A stretch of DNA of 64,000 nt from Blastocladiella emersonii ATCC 22665 (Eukaryota > Blastocladiomycota > Blastocladiomycetes > Blastocladiales > Blastocladiaceae): the NCBI GenBank assembly GCA_025594325.1, contig JANHCV010000004.1:744001-808000 (forward strand). The letters are read 5' to 3'. Positions 9,275 to 19,815 of the stretch are shown in pieces. Position 1 is the stretch's first letter, and each line of letters opens with the position of its first letter. A program made the position numbers and the translations under genes. The notes beneath the pieces were generated by a model, which saw only the letters and a program-made list of their open reading frames with translations, ran no database searches and was not told the DNA's origin.

Positions 9275-11392
9275 TCACCGTCGCGCGAGCTGACCGGCCT
9301 GGACCGACGCCGCGATCGCGACGGCGATGGTCGCCGCGACAAAGATGCACCACACGACGACGCGGCACGTCCACCCGAGCTCGACGCTCGTTGCCGCCGC
9401 CGCTGTCTGTGCGCTGGCGTGGGACCCGTGCCTGCGGGGCGTCGGCGGCCCGCGAGCGAGCCCGAGCGTCGACCCCTGCGCCGACTCGGGGTCGACGGCG
9501 CTCCCGTCCTGCTGCGCCGCCGACTTGAGCGTGACTCCGGACGTCTTGGCCATGGACGACTTGAGCACCAGCAGCGTCTCGCCGGGCCCGTCGATCCCCG
9601 ACGGCGTGGGCGAGCGCGGCGTGAGCGGTATTGACGGCTCATCAGCGGCATCGCCGAGGACCACGCGCGATGCGGGCTTGCGCTGCAGCGACGCGAACAG
9701 GCCGGCACCGGCCGCGATCTTGAGCGACGCCTTGGACCCAGACACGTCGTCGATGCTCGCCGACACGCGCTCGAGCACCTCGGCCACCTTGATTGCGTGT
9801 GCCGGCGTGATGGACGTGCGGCGGCTCGATGGCGCCGCGGTAGCGTGGTGCGCGTGCCCGCCGTGCGTCGCGCTCACGTTGCCCGACGACGACAGCTTCT
9901 CAGTCGACCCGGGCGCGCTCGGCGGTCGCGACCCGGCGCCGCGCTGCGAGGTCGGCGCGCTTGACCGGCCGCCACCGCCACCTGGTGTGTTGTTGTGCGC
10001 CATGAACGGGCACCCCGTCGGCAGGATCCCGCCGCCGAGTGGCGCGCGTTGCTTCCCGGTACCGCGGACCGACCCGCTGTGCTCGCTCGCCGGTGCTCCG
10101 GTCCCCGCAGGCCTGTCCGAGTCGTTGGACAGCCCGCTCTCGATGCGCTCGAGCGCCGCGAACCGCGCGTTACGCACGTGCGGCGGGATCGCCAGCGACG
10201 GTGCTGGCGCGGAAGCGGGTCCGGGTCCCGGCAAGTCGGGCAGGAGCGGCGGCTCGACGCTGAGGTGGTCGAGGTGCAGCAGCCGGCTGTCGTGCGTCCG
10301 GTCGAGCGACGGGGGTACGGCGACGACCGAGAGCGCGCTCGGATGGGTCGAGTGGTGCCCGTGGTGCAGCCGGTGCTGCGAGTTGGCGGGCGACGAGTGG
10401 TGCACCGACGACGACTTGTTAAAACTCGGCTCGCCGCCGGGAGGTCCGACGTGCGATGCGGGCAGGCTGCCGATCGAGACCGTGTACGCGCTGCCCTCGG
10501 TTCCGAGACTCAGCGCGGATCCGTCGCCGCCGCCGCCGTACGACGTGTTGCGCTTGAGCGAGAGGTGGCGGCCGCCTGCGGGCGGGAGGAGCTTGAGCGC
10601 GTCGTGGGCCGATGTGGATGCAGAGGCCGAGGGCGTTCGCGGGAGGCTGCGGATGCCGCGGCCGTCGGGCGCCGTGTCATCGAGCTCGCCCGTGAGGTTG
10701 AGCGCGCGGGAGAAGCGGTTGGTGCGCCGCGACGTGCTGCTGGACCGGCGCGTGCTGCCGCCGCTCGGGTACCCGTCGTTGGACGCGATCGAAGGGCCAC
10801 CGCCGACGAGGGGCGAGACGGACGGCGGGCGGCTGTGGCCCGACGAGCTGGACGTCGGGTCGCTGGAGTCGTCGAGGCCGCCGTCTGGGGCGGTCCTGAC
10901 CACGCTGTTCTGCGACGTGGAGCGGGCGAGGCGCGCGGCCTGGTCGAGGACAAACAGCTCGACGCGTGAGGGCGGCCTGGGCGCGGCGGGCGACAGCGGA
11001 GCGGATCGCTTAGTCGGCGTGGACGAGAGCCGTGGCCGCTCGGTGCGGGCCAGGGCGAACGCGCGCGAGGAGGGCGAGGCGCCGTTGGACGGGCTGGTCG
11101 GCGGTCCCGGTCCGAGGTTGCTGGACGAGCCCGGTCCGGTCGTCGTGAGTGTCGGCGGGGGCGCGCGGCTCCGGGGAGACGATTTCGGCGAGTGGAGCTT
11201 CCCGCTGGCCGTGGCCGAGTTGATGCTCGGGACGGATGCGTCGAGTGTGCTCCGTGACGTGGGTCTCAGCGACGGAGACCTGGGTGGTGGGGCAGGCTCG
11301 TCGGCGGTGATAGTGGTTGGCGGAGGAGCCTCAGTTTCGGTAGCAGCTGCTTTGGAGAGCGGAGCGGGGAGCGAATCCATGGCGGGTGGCAT
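9275..11392 (-). CDS. Ser/Pro-rich tail-anchored membrane protein, unknown function
   Basis: A single frame of about 705 residues. ATG codons at 11392 and 11380 are both possible starts; the frame upstream has only non-ATG codons. Most of the protein is low-complexity Ser/Pro/Thr/Arg with no recognised domain, typical of a disordered cytosolic region. The last 25-30 residues form one hydrophobic helix (VVVWCIFVAATIAVAIAASV) followed by QAGQLARR, which fits a tail anchor or single-pass C-terminal anchor. A short ordered segment, RTSITPAHAIKVAEVLERV, lies around residue 550. High Ser/Thr-Pro content suggests heavy phosphorylation. No homologue was recognised. Confidence 0.65.
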   Translation of the reverse strand: MPPAMDSLPAPLSKAAATETEAPPPTTITADEPAPPPRSPSLRPTSRSTLDASVPSINSATASGKLHSPKSSPRSRAPPPTLTTTGPGSSSNLGPGPPTSPSNGASPSSRAFALARTERPRLSSTPTKRSAPLSPAAPRPPSRVELFVLDQAARLARSTSQNSVVRTAPDGGLDDSSDPTSSSSGHSRPPSVSPLVGGGPSIASNDGYPSGGSTRRSSSTSRRTNRFSRALNLTGELDDTAPDGRGIRSLPRTPSASASTSAHDALKLLPPAGGRHLSLKRNTSYGGGGDGSALSLGTEGSAYTVSIGSLPASHVGPPGGEPSFNKSSSVHHSSPANSQHRLHHGHHSTHPSALSVVAVPPSLDRTHDSRLLHLDHLSVEPPLLPDLPGPGPASAPAPSLAIPPHVRNARFAALERIESGLSNDSDRPAGTGAPASEHSGSVRGTGKQRAPLGGGILPTGCPFMAHNNTPGGGGGRSSAPTSQRGAGSRPPSAPGSTEKLSSSGNVSATHGGHAHHATAAPSSRRTSITPAHAIKVAEVLERVSASIDDVSGSKASLKIAAGAGLFASLQRKPASRVVLGDAADEPSIPLTPRSPTPSGIDGPGETLLVLKSSMAKTSGVTLKSAAQQDGSAVDPESAQGSTLGLARGPPTPRRHGSHASAQTAAAATSVELGWTCRVVVWCIFVAATIAVAIAASVQAGQLARR

Positions 11393-11894
11393 CGGAGGGC
11401 GAAACAAAGCTTAAATTGCGCGAGGTTCCATGCTGCTTGTTGCGCCCGCCCGCGCACCAATCGGGGTCGGTTTGGTTCCGTCGCGGGCAAGGGGACGCTC
11501 GCATGCACGTTCGCCCCGCGCGCCGTGCTGAAACGCGACGCGTTCCCATCTCACGTGGCACAGTGGAGACGCGTCTGTCTCTCACTCTGCCTCCCGCGCC
11601 GCGTCCACAGAGGGGACAAGGCCCCGGGCCCGACACAACGGATCGTGCGCGGAATTAGATGCCATGGGCTCGGAGTCCTGATCGGGACGAGGAGTCGCCA
11701 GGCCCGATAGCCACGGTCGTTCGCCGTGCTCCCGTTTATAAGCTCTCGTTGTCGGGCAGGGGCGTGACGGCGTCCCAGTTGGCGCCGCGCATCTGTCGTA
11801 CAACTTGTCCACGACGATACATTGGGACGTTCACGGGTACACAACGTTCGTCGCACACAGGCACGAAGGCCAAGATTTATGTATTCGGCCCCGC
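11393..11894. other. Intergenic region with ACGCGT elements
   Basis: Promoter of the tail-anchored gene and 3' flank of RAD17. ACGCGT occurs at 11538 and 11569 (the latter within GGAGACGCGTCTG). No coding frame is supported. Confidence 0.5.
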
Positions 11895-14465
11895 TCAATC
11901 CACAATCGGATCCTCCTCCTCCTCCTCCTCAACCCCGCCCTCCTCCAGCACCCCACCCAGCGCCACGACCGGCGGAAACCGCGTCGCGCCCATGGCCGCG
12001 AGCAGGTTATGGATGCGGCTGGACGAGTACCCGAGCCGCGTGAGCCCGGCGTCGCCCGGCACCACCTCCTCCTCCTCTGCCTCCTCTCCACCCGCCGCCG
12101 CCATCCCGAGCTCCTCAATCGGGATACTCTCCTCGAACGACCGCTCGGCGAGCGCGCGGTGCCGGCGCTGCTGCTCCTGGGCGCGGCGGTGCGGCGGGAA
12201 CGGCGCCTCCTCGGGCCGCACGCCGAGCCGGGCGAGCGCCGCGCGCCGCTCGCGCATCACCTTGGTCCGGTCGTAGTGGTCGGGCCGCACCATCGCCATG
12301 AGGTGGCTCGCGCGGCCGCCGCGCGACGTGGGGGCTACGGAGGTGGGAGCCGGTGGTGGTGGTGGGCGGACCGGGCGCGAGAGCGGCGGGGTGGGCGCGA
12401 TGCGGACCGATGACGCGGCCGAGGACTGCGAGTCGCTGGCGGCGTGAGGCGCGAGCTCGACGGGCGTGTGCGCGTCGAGGCTGTCGAACGCGCCCCAGTC
12501 GACGCCCGCCGTCAGGTCGTCCACTTCCAGTGCGGCGCCGAGCAGCGAGGCCGGCGGCTCGAGCTCGCCGTCACCCGTGCCGCTGGCGGTCAGGTCGCTA
12601 CGGGACCGGACCACGGTAGCCTGGCTCCCGGCGACCGGGGCTGGCTGCGACTGGGTCTGCGTGAGCGACTGGGACAGCGCCGACGCGGCATCCTCGTCCT
12701 CGTCGTCGTCGCTAGAGTCAGCGTCCATATCGAACGCGTCCCAGTCGAGGTCCTGCCCGCCGATCAGCGACGACAGGTCGGCGTCAACGACGGGGTCGGC
12801 TACGCCGTGCGCGAGGAACACGGCGTGGAGCCGCGCGAGGTCGGCGACGGGGTTCCGGAGCGCGTCTGCGGCGGCAAACTCGTCGGCGAGGAACACGGCG
12901 CCCGAGAGCCGCGTGATGTACTCGGGGTAGTTGGCGTGCAGGCACAGCGCGTAGAAGTCGCTCGAGACCTGCAGGTTGACGAGCAGGTCCGCGGGCTCGA
13001 CTTCGAGCGGCGCCCGGGTCCACTGCGCGAGGTGTGGCGGGAGGTGCAGCTGCAGGTACTCGTTTCCCTGCGTCGAGGACGGGGTCGGCGTCGCAGACGC
13101 GGGCGGTGGCGGCGCGGGTAGGCGCTTGTTGAGCATGGGTCGGCCGATGGCGCGGAACAGCGAGCGCGAGCGTTCCGTCGAGCACAGCTCCGCGTCGCGG
13201 GCGGACCGGCCAAGGGTCAGAGCCGAGAACTGCAGCGTGTTGATGGCGGCGCGCAGGTCGCCGTGGCACGAGTCGATGATGGGCTGCAGGTTGCACCGCA
13301 CGCCGTGCGCGAGGGCGATGCGCGACAGGGCCTTTTTGAGGAGCGATGGCGCGACCGGGTTGAATCTACGCGGAGGTGATCGCCTGGTCAGTGGTGTTCG
13401 CGCGTAGCGTAGGGAGGGGCGTGCGCATCGGGCACCTGCAACGCACGAAATGACGTGACACGCGTGGAGCGAGTCGGCGGGGAACAGGACGCGGAGCGTC
13501 GGGCACTCGATGTTGGACGAGGACGACGATGACGAGGCCCACCGGTCGCCCGAGTCCGTATCAGAAGGCAGGTTGAAGTCGGTGAAGAGCAGTACGATGC
13601 GCGGTATCCGTCTCCGAGCGCGCAGCATCCCACGAATTGCCGCCTGCGCGCGCTCGAGGCCGCTGGCCGAAAAGATGGGGTAGTCGCGCAGGAGGAACAG
13701 GTCGTCGTCCTTGGCGTAGCGCGTGCCGCGGGCGAGAAAGTCGAGGAACGACTCGAGCACGGTCGGCGCCGTGTCCTCGTCGCGGAAATCGGTGTTGCCG
13801 CTCCCGCCTGCGAGCGCCGGGTTGGTCCACTCGACGACGGTGAGTTTCAGCGACCGCGCCACGGCCTCGACGGTGCACAGCTTACCCGTGCCGCTTGGGC
13901 CGGTCGCGGCGAGGAACGGTTGCGTCTAGCTGGACGCGATGGTCATGATCTGAGCTGCAATGGATCGGAGGGGTGCGAGTGGGAGGTAGGGGACGCGTAC
14001 CTTGTAGCTCTCGCTCATCCACGCTTGGATCTGCTTGACCTTGCCATTGTGCACGACGAGGTCGCTCTACGAATACGTGGCCGGGGGATGGCGCATGAGA
14101 CACACATCGTGATCCGGGCGGTCGTAAAAGCAACGCACCACCGTCTCTGGCCGGTGCTCGTCGATCCACAGCGTGTCGCTCGGCGCGCGCTTGAGCAATG
14201 GCGGCGTGAGGCGCAGCTTCGGCACGCCGCCGCCCTGCTGCTGCTCGGCGGACTTGGCCTCGCTCTTGGAGAACGCCGCAGCGAGCGCCGAGGCCCGAGT
14301 CGAGCTGGACCCGCTGGCTGCACGGGCCTTGCTCGCGGCCGACTTCTTGGCGGTGCTGCTCCGCGTAGTGCGCCTCGGAGGGTCCGCGCCCGCGCTCTCC
14401 GACGAGGACGATGCCGACGACGAGGCCGACGTGAACCAGGACTGCGACGACGATGGCGGCTTCAT
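11895..14465 (-). CDS. RAD17: DNA-damage checkpoint clamp loader RAD17/Rad24
   Basis: Four exons: 14139-14465, 14001-14066, 13447-13925 and 11895-13365. The introns are 72, 75 and 81 bp; the model codes for 780 residues. By family knowledge, Rad17 with Rfc2-5 loads the 9-1-1 clamp at damaged DNA. Visible markers in order are WIDEHRPET; a Walker A GPSGTGK with Leu rather than Thr/Ser next; VVEWTNPA; a Walker B-like VLLFTDFNLP; ISFNPVAPSLLKKAL spanning the third splice junction; and SCHGDLRAAINTLQF. The N-terminal 80 residues are Ser/Ala/Lys-rich and the C-terminal third is acidic and disordered, a normal layout for the family. Splice phases join the conserved blocks exactly, which supports the model. 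Confidence 0.88.
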
Positions 14466-14792
14466 GGCAGGAGCTTCATTGGGTTGCGGGCAGTCGCGGC
14501 GGTGGATGTGCGATGGCGCAGCCGCCTTGCTCAGGGGTAGCGGCGAGCGCTGGCGCCGTGCCACAGGCGGGCCGACGCGACGGACGGCGAGGTGGGGGAG
14601 AGGCGCAGTGTGTCATCGAAAGCGCACGCGAGCGCCCTGCCACGCCGCTCACCTCTCGAGAGGGCGACCAACACGCGCACCGCGCCCCTCTCCACCTCGC
14701 TCTCCCGACCCCGAACGGCCTGCAGCGCCCTCGACGCGATCCGCACTCTCGGCGCGCCTGACTTACAACAACCACGTAGCAAGCACCCCACC

Positions 14793-16082
14793 ATGCAGTT
14801 CGTCGGCGACTTTGTGCAGTCGTGGAGCGCCGATCTCCCGCTCGAGATGGACCGCGAGTCGTCCATCTACGGCAGCTGGTACTGCGCGCCCTGCACTCTG
14901 CGCCGTCGCGGCCTCCTCGCCCTGCGCGTGCCGTGATTGCCGCCCGAGCGCACGAGTCTAATGATCTCCTGCCGCCGCGGCTAGGTATCTCTCGCCCGTG
15001 CAGCACGGCATCGAATTCGTGCTGTTCAACGCTTTCTTCGTCGTCTTCTTTGTCGTGTTCCTCAAGCGCGCGCTGCTGCCGGGGTACGTCGTCTGTGTAC
15101 CTGCGACGCGAGCTCGCAGGGTCCCTGACGGACCGCCCACTTCACTGTTGTCTGTAGCACGCCCGTCGATGCCGCGCTGCGCCTGGCCAAGAAGGGCGCA
15201 TCGGCGAAGCGGTCCAAGCTCGACATGACCATCGTCGCGATCCTCGTCGCGTCGCTGTCGCTCGTCACCTACCACAAGTCCAACTCGGGCAGCCTCAACT
15301 TCATGCTGCAGCCGTGCCACGTCAGCATGCTCACGCTCATCGTCATGCTGCTGTGGGACCAGCGGAGTAGTGTGCCGCACGTACGTCTGCCCCCACGCTC
15401 GATCGAGAGGGTCCACGCGCGCTGACACGCTCGTCCGCCTCGTGCGCGTCTAGGTCATGTACAACATTTACCTGCACACCATGTGGGGCACGCTCCTCGC
15501 CATTCTGTCGCCCGATCTCCGCGACGCCAAGCAGCCGCTCGAGGCCGAGAACTTTTGGTTCGGTACGCAGTCCCCCATTCCCTCCCCGCCCTTCTCCGCC
15601 GCCGCATCCCAACCCTCGATCTTTGTGTAGAGCACTGGGCGCTCCTGATTACCCCGCTGCTGCTGGCCTGGAGCAACCGCCTGGCCGTGTTCCCTCGCTC
15701 TTTCGACCTCGCCATGGCCGCGTTCCTGGCCAAGGCGCTTTACCACTCGCTCGTACTTGCGCCCGTGGCGCTGCGGTCGGGCAACAACCTCAACTACATG
15801 CTGGAGCCGCCGCTCGGCCCGCTCGAGCTCTTCAAGGAGTTCTACCGGCTCGTCATGTACCTCTTCTGCTGCCTCCTCACCTACTTCACGCGCTACGTGC
15901 TTGTCGAGATCGTCTTCATGCTCGTCCCGCGCCGCGCGCCGCCGAGTGGGGCCAGTGCGGCCAAGGTCGCGCCCGCGCCTGTCGCTGCTGCCAAGAAGGC
16001 GTCGTCGGCTTCGGGCTCCGCGACCAGCTCGCCTGCCGGTACGCCGAACCGGAAGCGTAAGCCCAAGCGCAAGGCCGACTAG
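14793..16082 (+). CDS. TMEM164-family multi-pass membrane acyltransferase
   Basis: Five exons: 14793-14878, 14985-15083, 15158-15380, 15454-15562 and 15631-16082, giving 322 residues. The first two exons join as GSWYLSPVQHGIEF. Conserved family elements are NFMLQPCHVSML (the LQPCH cysteine is the proposed catalytic residue), YLHTMWGTLLAILSPD, WALLITPLLLAW and SGNNLNYMLEPP. Six or more hydrophobic segments are evident. The tail is Lys/Arg-rich (RKRKPKRKAD). In animals TMEM164 makes ether-linked C20:4 phosphatidylethanolamine. Substrate in this organism is an inference. The 5' end is 327 bp from the divergent RAD17 start. Confidence 0.8.
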
Positions 16083-16228
16083 ACCGACACTTGATCCACG
16101 CCCGCGCACCTAACCTATCCCCGCCTTACTTGTCTCTCACCTCCCTCACCCTAGCCATGCACTTGCATACAGAACCTCCATTGTGCCAACCATCACTGCC
16201 ATCCATCGCACCGCTGCGCCTACGCGCG

Positions 16229-16665
16229 TCACTGCGGCGGGTACTTTGGCGCGCTCAGCGCCACCTTCTCGGGGAGCGCCGGGTCGGCAAACAGCCCTAC
16301 ACCCAACGAAACCGTTGTCAGCGTCTTCTCTCTCACCACCCAGGCCCCGCAACCCGTACCCGCAGCGTACGTCGCGATATCGCGCGGGCTGTCGAGCAGA
16401 CACCGCTTGAGAAAGTAGCTGGTCAGCAGCTTGATCTCCGGGTGCTTGCGCAGGTACAGCTCGTTTTCGACCTGCAGGTCGTGCACCACGGGCTCCGGGA
16501 GGACCGCTGCGCGCTTCCCGCCTGGCGCGTGCGGCTGACCGGGGGTCGCGGGCGAGTCGATCTGGAGAGGCGATAACGGCGGTCGTGAGCAACTTGTCGC
16601 GCGGCAGAGGTTCGTGAGAGGGTTACATTGCCGGAGGTCCCGGGAGTCGATGCGTTGCGGATCAT
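16229..16665 (-). CDS. RIIa-domain small protein (RIIAD1-like)
   Basis: Three exons: 16627-16665, 16360-16561 and 16229-16296, with introns of 65 and 63 bp; 102 residues. The core VENELYLRKHPEIKLLTSYF, continuing LKRCLLDSPRDIATYAAG, is the dimerisation/docking helix pair of PKA type II regulatory subunits. It is followed by FADPALPEKV, as in vertebrate RIIAD1. Such stand-alone RIIa proteins usually bind AKAPs or radial-spoke proteins in cilia, so the gene hints at a zoosporic life cycle. The intron that joins AAG to LFAD has no in-frame stop, so retention would still give a longer protein. Divergent from EF-P. Confidence 0.75.
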
Positions 16666-16837
16666 GATGGAGGGTTCGGTCGCGGGTTCGAGGAAGGAAG
16701 AGAGGAACGCGTCGCGAAACGCGTCTCGCGGCGATCCGCGTGGGGTCGCGTGGCGCGGGCAGCGGAAAAAGGTGTCTCGCATCACAACAGCGTGCTCGCG
16801 CCTAAGTTGCTCGCTCTCTCCCGCCCCCATCGCTGCC
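16666..16837. promoter_or_regulatory. Bidirectional promoter with paired ACGCGT elements
   Basis: Only 172 bp separate the divergent start codons of the RIIa-domain gene and EF-P. ACGCGT occurs at 16707 and 16719, spaced 12 bp, in the context GAACGCGTCGCGAAACGCGT. MBF-type factors bind ACGCGT in yeasts; whether that holds here is inference. Confidence 0.5.
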
Positions 16838-17665
16838 ATGTACCGCTTCACGTCGCTCCTGCCCAAGGCGCTCCCTGCAACGGGTGTGCGCGCCACGCGC
16901 GTGGTGCTGGTGGGTTACCCGCAACCTTGCTCGAGCAGGAGATCCTGTGTACCAACACCGATGCATGGCGACGAGTAGAACACGCCCACGGGCGCGCGCG
17001 GGTACAAGCTGACTCTCAACAACGTGCGGATCGGCCAAGTGATCGAGTACCGCGGGCGCGCGCACGTCGTGACCAAGGCGGCGCACTCGGTCATGGGCCG
17101 CGGCAGCGCGCACATCAAGCTCGACCTCAAGGACGTGGTGACCGGGTCGCGGTACACGGAGCGGTACAAGACGAGCGACACGGTCGAGGGGATCCACATC
17201 TCGACCAAGGTCATGCAGTACCTGTACCACGACGACGAGTCGGTGCACGTCCTCGACAACGAGACGTTCGAGCAGCACGCGGTGCCCATCGAGACGATGC
17301 AGGGCGGCGAGAAGGCGCTCGCGTTCCTCCAGGGTGCGTGGGACTGCTGGAGTAGTGACTCGCGACACTGACCCTCGCCCCCGACCGCGACCGCAACCGT
17401 AGAGTCGACGCCCATCAACGTGTCCTTCCTCGAGGGCGCGGCCATCACGGCCAAGCTGCCGACCGTGTTCGTGTTCGAGATCCTCGACACGGCCGAGAAC
17501 GTCAAGGCCGCCGTCAACGCCACGGCCAAGGGCGTTGGGTACAAGCCCGCGACGGTCGCCGGCGACCTGCGCGTCGAGGTGCCCGACTTTTGCGTCGTCG
17601 GCGACAAGATCGAGGTGCAGGTCGACGAGGGGCTCAACCTCAAGTACGTCAAGCGGACCAAGTAG
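16838..17665 (+). CDS. Bacterial-type elongation factor P, probably mitochondrial
   Basis: Exons 16838-16909, 16979-17333 and 17403-17665 give 229 residues. Exon 1 encodes an Arg/Ser/Leu-rich presequence (MYRFTSLLPKALPATG...), consistent with mitochondrial import. The EF-P core follows: NVRIGQVIEYRGRAHVV, an RGSAHIKLDLKD segment, the middle OB domain with YLYHDDESVHVLDNETFEQ, and the C-terminal block GDLRVEVPDFCVVGDKIEVQV. In bacteria EF-P relieves ribosome stalling at polyproline. The loop tip at the position of the modified Lys/Arg reads VTKAAHSVMGRGSAH. The exon 1 donor could also lie 3-9 bp upstream. Confidence 0.85.
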
Positions 17666-18049
17666 AACGGTCGTGTCTGCGTACGATTGCCGCGATACAC
17701 CACCCTTGTTAGCTCACACACCGCCCGCGTGCTTTCCTTCCTGAACGGGCCGCAAGCTCGGCGTGCGCGCTTCCAGAACCGTCTCGACGCTGTCCGCGAC
17801 TCGCCTGAGACCAGCAGTGCATCTGAGACCTTGGCAAGGGTGCGGACGTGGGGCCACGGCGGCGGCGAGTGAGACCGCGGACCATGTCTCACCTGCCGGG
17901 GCCACGGCCATGGCCACGCTCGCCGCCCTCCAACCCGCTCCCCTCGCCCTGCCGCTCATATCAGGACTCCCGCTCACCCGACCTCAGCTCGCTACAGCAC
18001 CCACCCTCGCATCCTCGCAAACAACACGCACACGCACGCACACACTCCC

Positions 18050-19759
18050 ATGCATCTCCACACCCGCGCACTCGTGGCCGCGGCCACGCTGCTGGCCATC
18101 ACGCTGCTGCTGCTCGCCGCCGCGCCGGCCGGCGTGCACGCGGGCCCGCCGACGATCATCGCCAAGGACGGGTACTTCGTCGAGGAGACGTCGGGCAAGC
18201 GGTTCATCGTCAAGGGCGTGGCGTACCAGCCGCTGTACGGCGGTGCGGTGCACGACCCGATCTCCAACGACCGTCGCGCGGCGTGGTCGCGCGACCTGCC
18301 GTGGCTCGCGGGGCTGGGCGCGAACGTGGTGCGCGTGTACGACGTGGACCCGGCGCAGCCGCACGACCAGTTCATGGCGGCCCTCGCGGACCGCGGCATG
18401 TACCTGGTGCTCGACCTGGCGTCGGCGGGGCAGCCGACCGACCACGTCGACCGCGACGCGCCCTCGTACACGCTGCCGCTGCTCAACCGGTACCTCGACA
18501 CGGTCGACGCGTTTGCCGAGTACACCAACGTGCTCGGGTTCCTCGTCGGGAACGAGGTCTCGGACACGCCCGGCGACGCGACGCGGGCGGCCGCGTACGT
18601 CAAGGCCCTCGTCCGCGATATCCGCCAGTACCTCGCCGCCAACAAGAAGCGCGCGATCCCGCTCGGATACGCCGCGTCCGACAACGCGGCGACGCGCGGG
18701 CCGAACATGCAGTTCTTCGTGTGCGGCAAGGAGGGCGCCGTCGACTGGTACGGGGCCAATATCTACTCGTGGTGTCTTGAGACGAACCAGACCTTCGCGA
18801 CGTCCGGGTACGCGGACCGGACGCGCGAGCTGGCGACGCTCGGCGTGCCCGTGGTCCTGACCGAGTTCGGGTGCAACGTGGCGCGGCCGCGCACCTTCCC
18901 CGACGTGCCGTCCATCTTCGGGCCCGACATGAACCAGATCGTCTCGGGCGGCATCGCCTACGAGTACAGCGAGGAGGCCAACCTGTACGGCCTCGTCCGC
19001 CTCGCCGGGCCCGACTCGGACGTCGTCACCCCGCTGCCCGACTACGAGAACCTCAAGGACAAGTGGGAGCGCGTGTCCAAGTCGGTGCGTGCTCTCGCTC
19101 ATCGTGTGCTCACGACATCGAACCCGCTCACTGACCGCCCCTTCTACGCACGCATGTCACAGAGCACCCCGTTCCCGCAGCGCGTCTCGACCAAGAACAC
19201 GGCGACGCGCCCGTCGTGCCCCGCCGTCGACCGCGACTGGCGCGCGGCCTCCTCCCCCCTCCCTAAGACCCCGTCCGAGTGCGCGTGCCAGCGCGCCGAG
19301 GCCAAGGCGACCGAGTCGTGCCGCCCGATGCTGCCGCGCAACTGGACGTCGACCGACAAGGTCGCGTTCCTGAACCAGCTGTGCGGGACCGTCGCGTGCA
19401 CCGACATCGGTGCTTCCGACGACGTCGCACGGGGGCAGTACGCGGCGCTGTCGGGGTGCACCGTCGAGACCAAGATCGCGTGGGCGCTCGGCGCGTACTA
19501 CGCGGCGCGGAACAAGGACCCGGCCGCGTGTAACTTTGGCGGGCTCGCGGTCCTGTCCGCGGGCAGCAGTGGTGGCGACGGCGGTCGTGCATCGACCAAC
19601 GACGGGTGCAAGGACCGCGTCCCGCCCGCGTCCAAGTCGGGCAGCGGCGGCAGCGGCGGGTCGTCCGAGCAGTCGGGCGCGGCGGCCGCCGTGGTCCGCG
19701 CGCAGGTCGTCGCTGTGGCCGCGGCGCTCGTGGCGGCGTGGCTCGCGGTCGGCATGTAA
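18050..19759 (+). CDS. GPI-anchored GH72 1,3-beta-glucanosyltransferase (Gas/Gel type)
   Basis: Exons 18050-19084 and 19163-19759. The 78 bp intron is in frame and stop-free, so an ORF finder would read through it; spliced length is 543 residues. The N-terminal signal peptide ends near GVHA. Both GH72 catalytic glutamates are visible: acid/base in GFLVGNEVSD and nucleophile in PVVLTEFGCN. A Cys-rich CBM43/X8-like domain follows (ECACQRAEAKATES...), then a Gly/Ser linker and a hydrophobic tail (AVAAALVAAWLAVGM) typical of GPI attachment. The enzyme splits and rejoins beta-1,3-glucan in the cell wall. This is a strong fungal marker. Confidence 0.92.
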   Translation: MHLHTRALVAAATLLAITLLLLAAAPAGVHAGPPTIIAKDGYFVEETSGKRFIVKGVAYQPLYGGAVHDPISNDRRAAWSRDLPWLAGLGANVVRVYDVDPAQPHDQFMAALADRGMYLVLDLASAGQPTDHVDRDAPSYTLPLLNRYLDTVDAFAEYTNVLGFLVGNEVSDTPGDATRAAAYVKALVRDIRQYLAANKKRAIPLGYAASDNAATRGPNMQFFVCGKEGAVDWYGANIYSWCLETNQTFATSGYADRTRELATLGVPVVLTEFGCNVARPRTFPDVPSIFGPDMNQIVSGGIAYEYSEEANLYGLVRLAGPDSDVVTPLPDYENLKDKWERVSKSVRALAHRVLTTSNPLTDRPFYARMSQSTPFPQRVSTKNTATRPSCPAVDRDWRAASSPLPKTPSECACQRAEAKATESCRPMLPRNWTSTDKVAFLNQLCGTVACTDIGASDDVARGQYAALSGCTVETKIAWALGAYYAARNKDPAACNFGGLAVLSAGSSGGDGGRASTNDGCKDRVPPASKSGSGGSGGSSEQSGAAAAVVRAQVVAVAAALVAAWLAVGM

Positions 19760-19815
19760 GAGAGACGGAGTAGGACTATGTTTCTATCATACAATACGCT
19801 TCCTGTGCACCACTA

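Noticed and set aside
9327-11414. A 695-codon plus-strand frame opposite the tail-anchored gene
   Set aside because: No ordered domain and no membrane segment; the minus frame has a clean C-terminal anchor. Direction is still the less certain part of that gene call.
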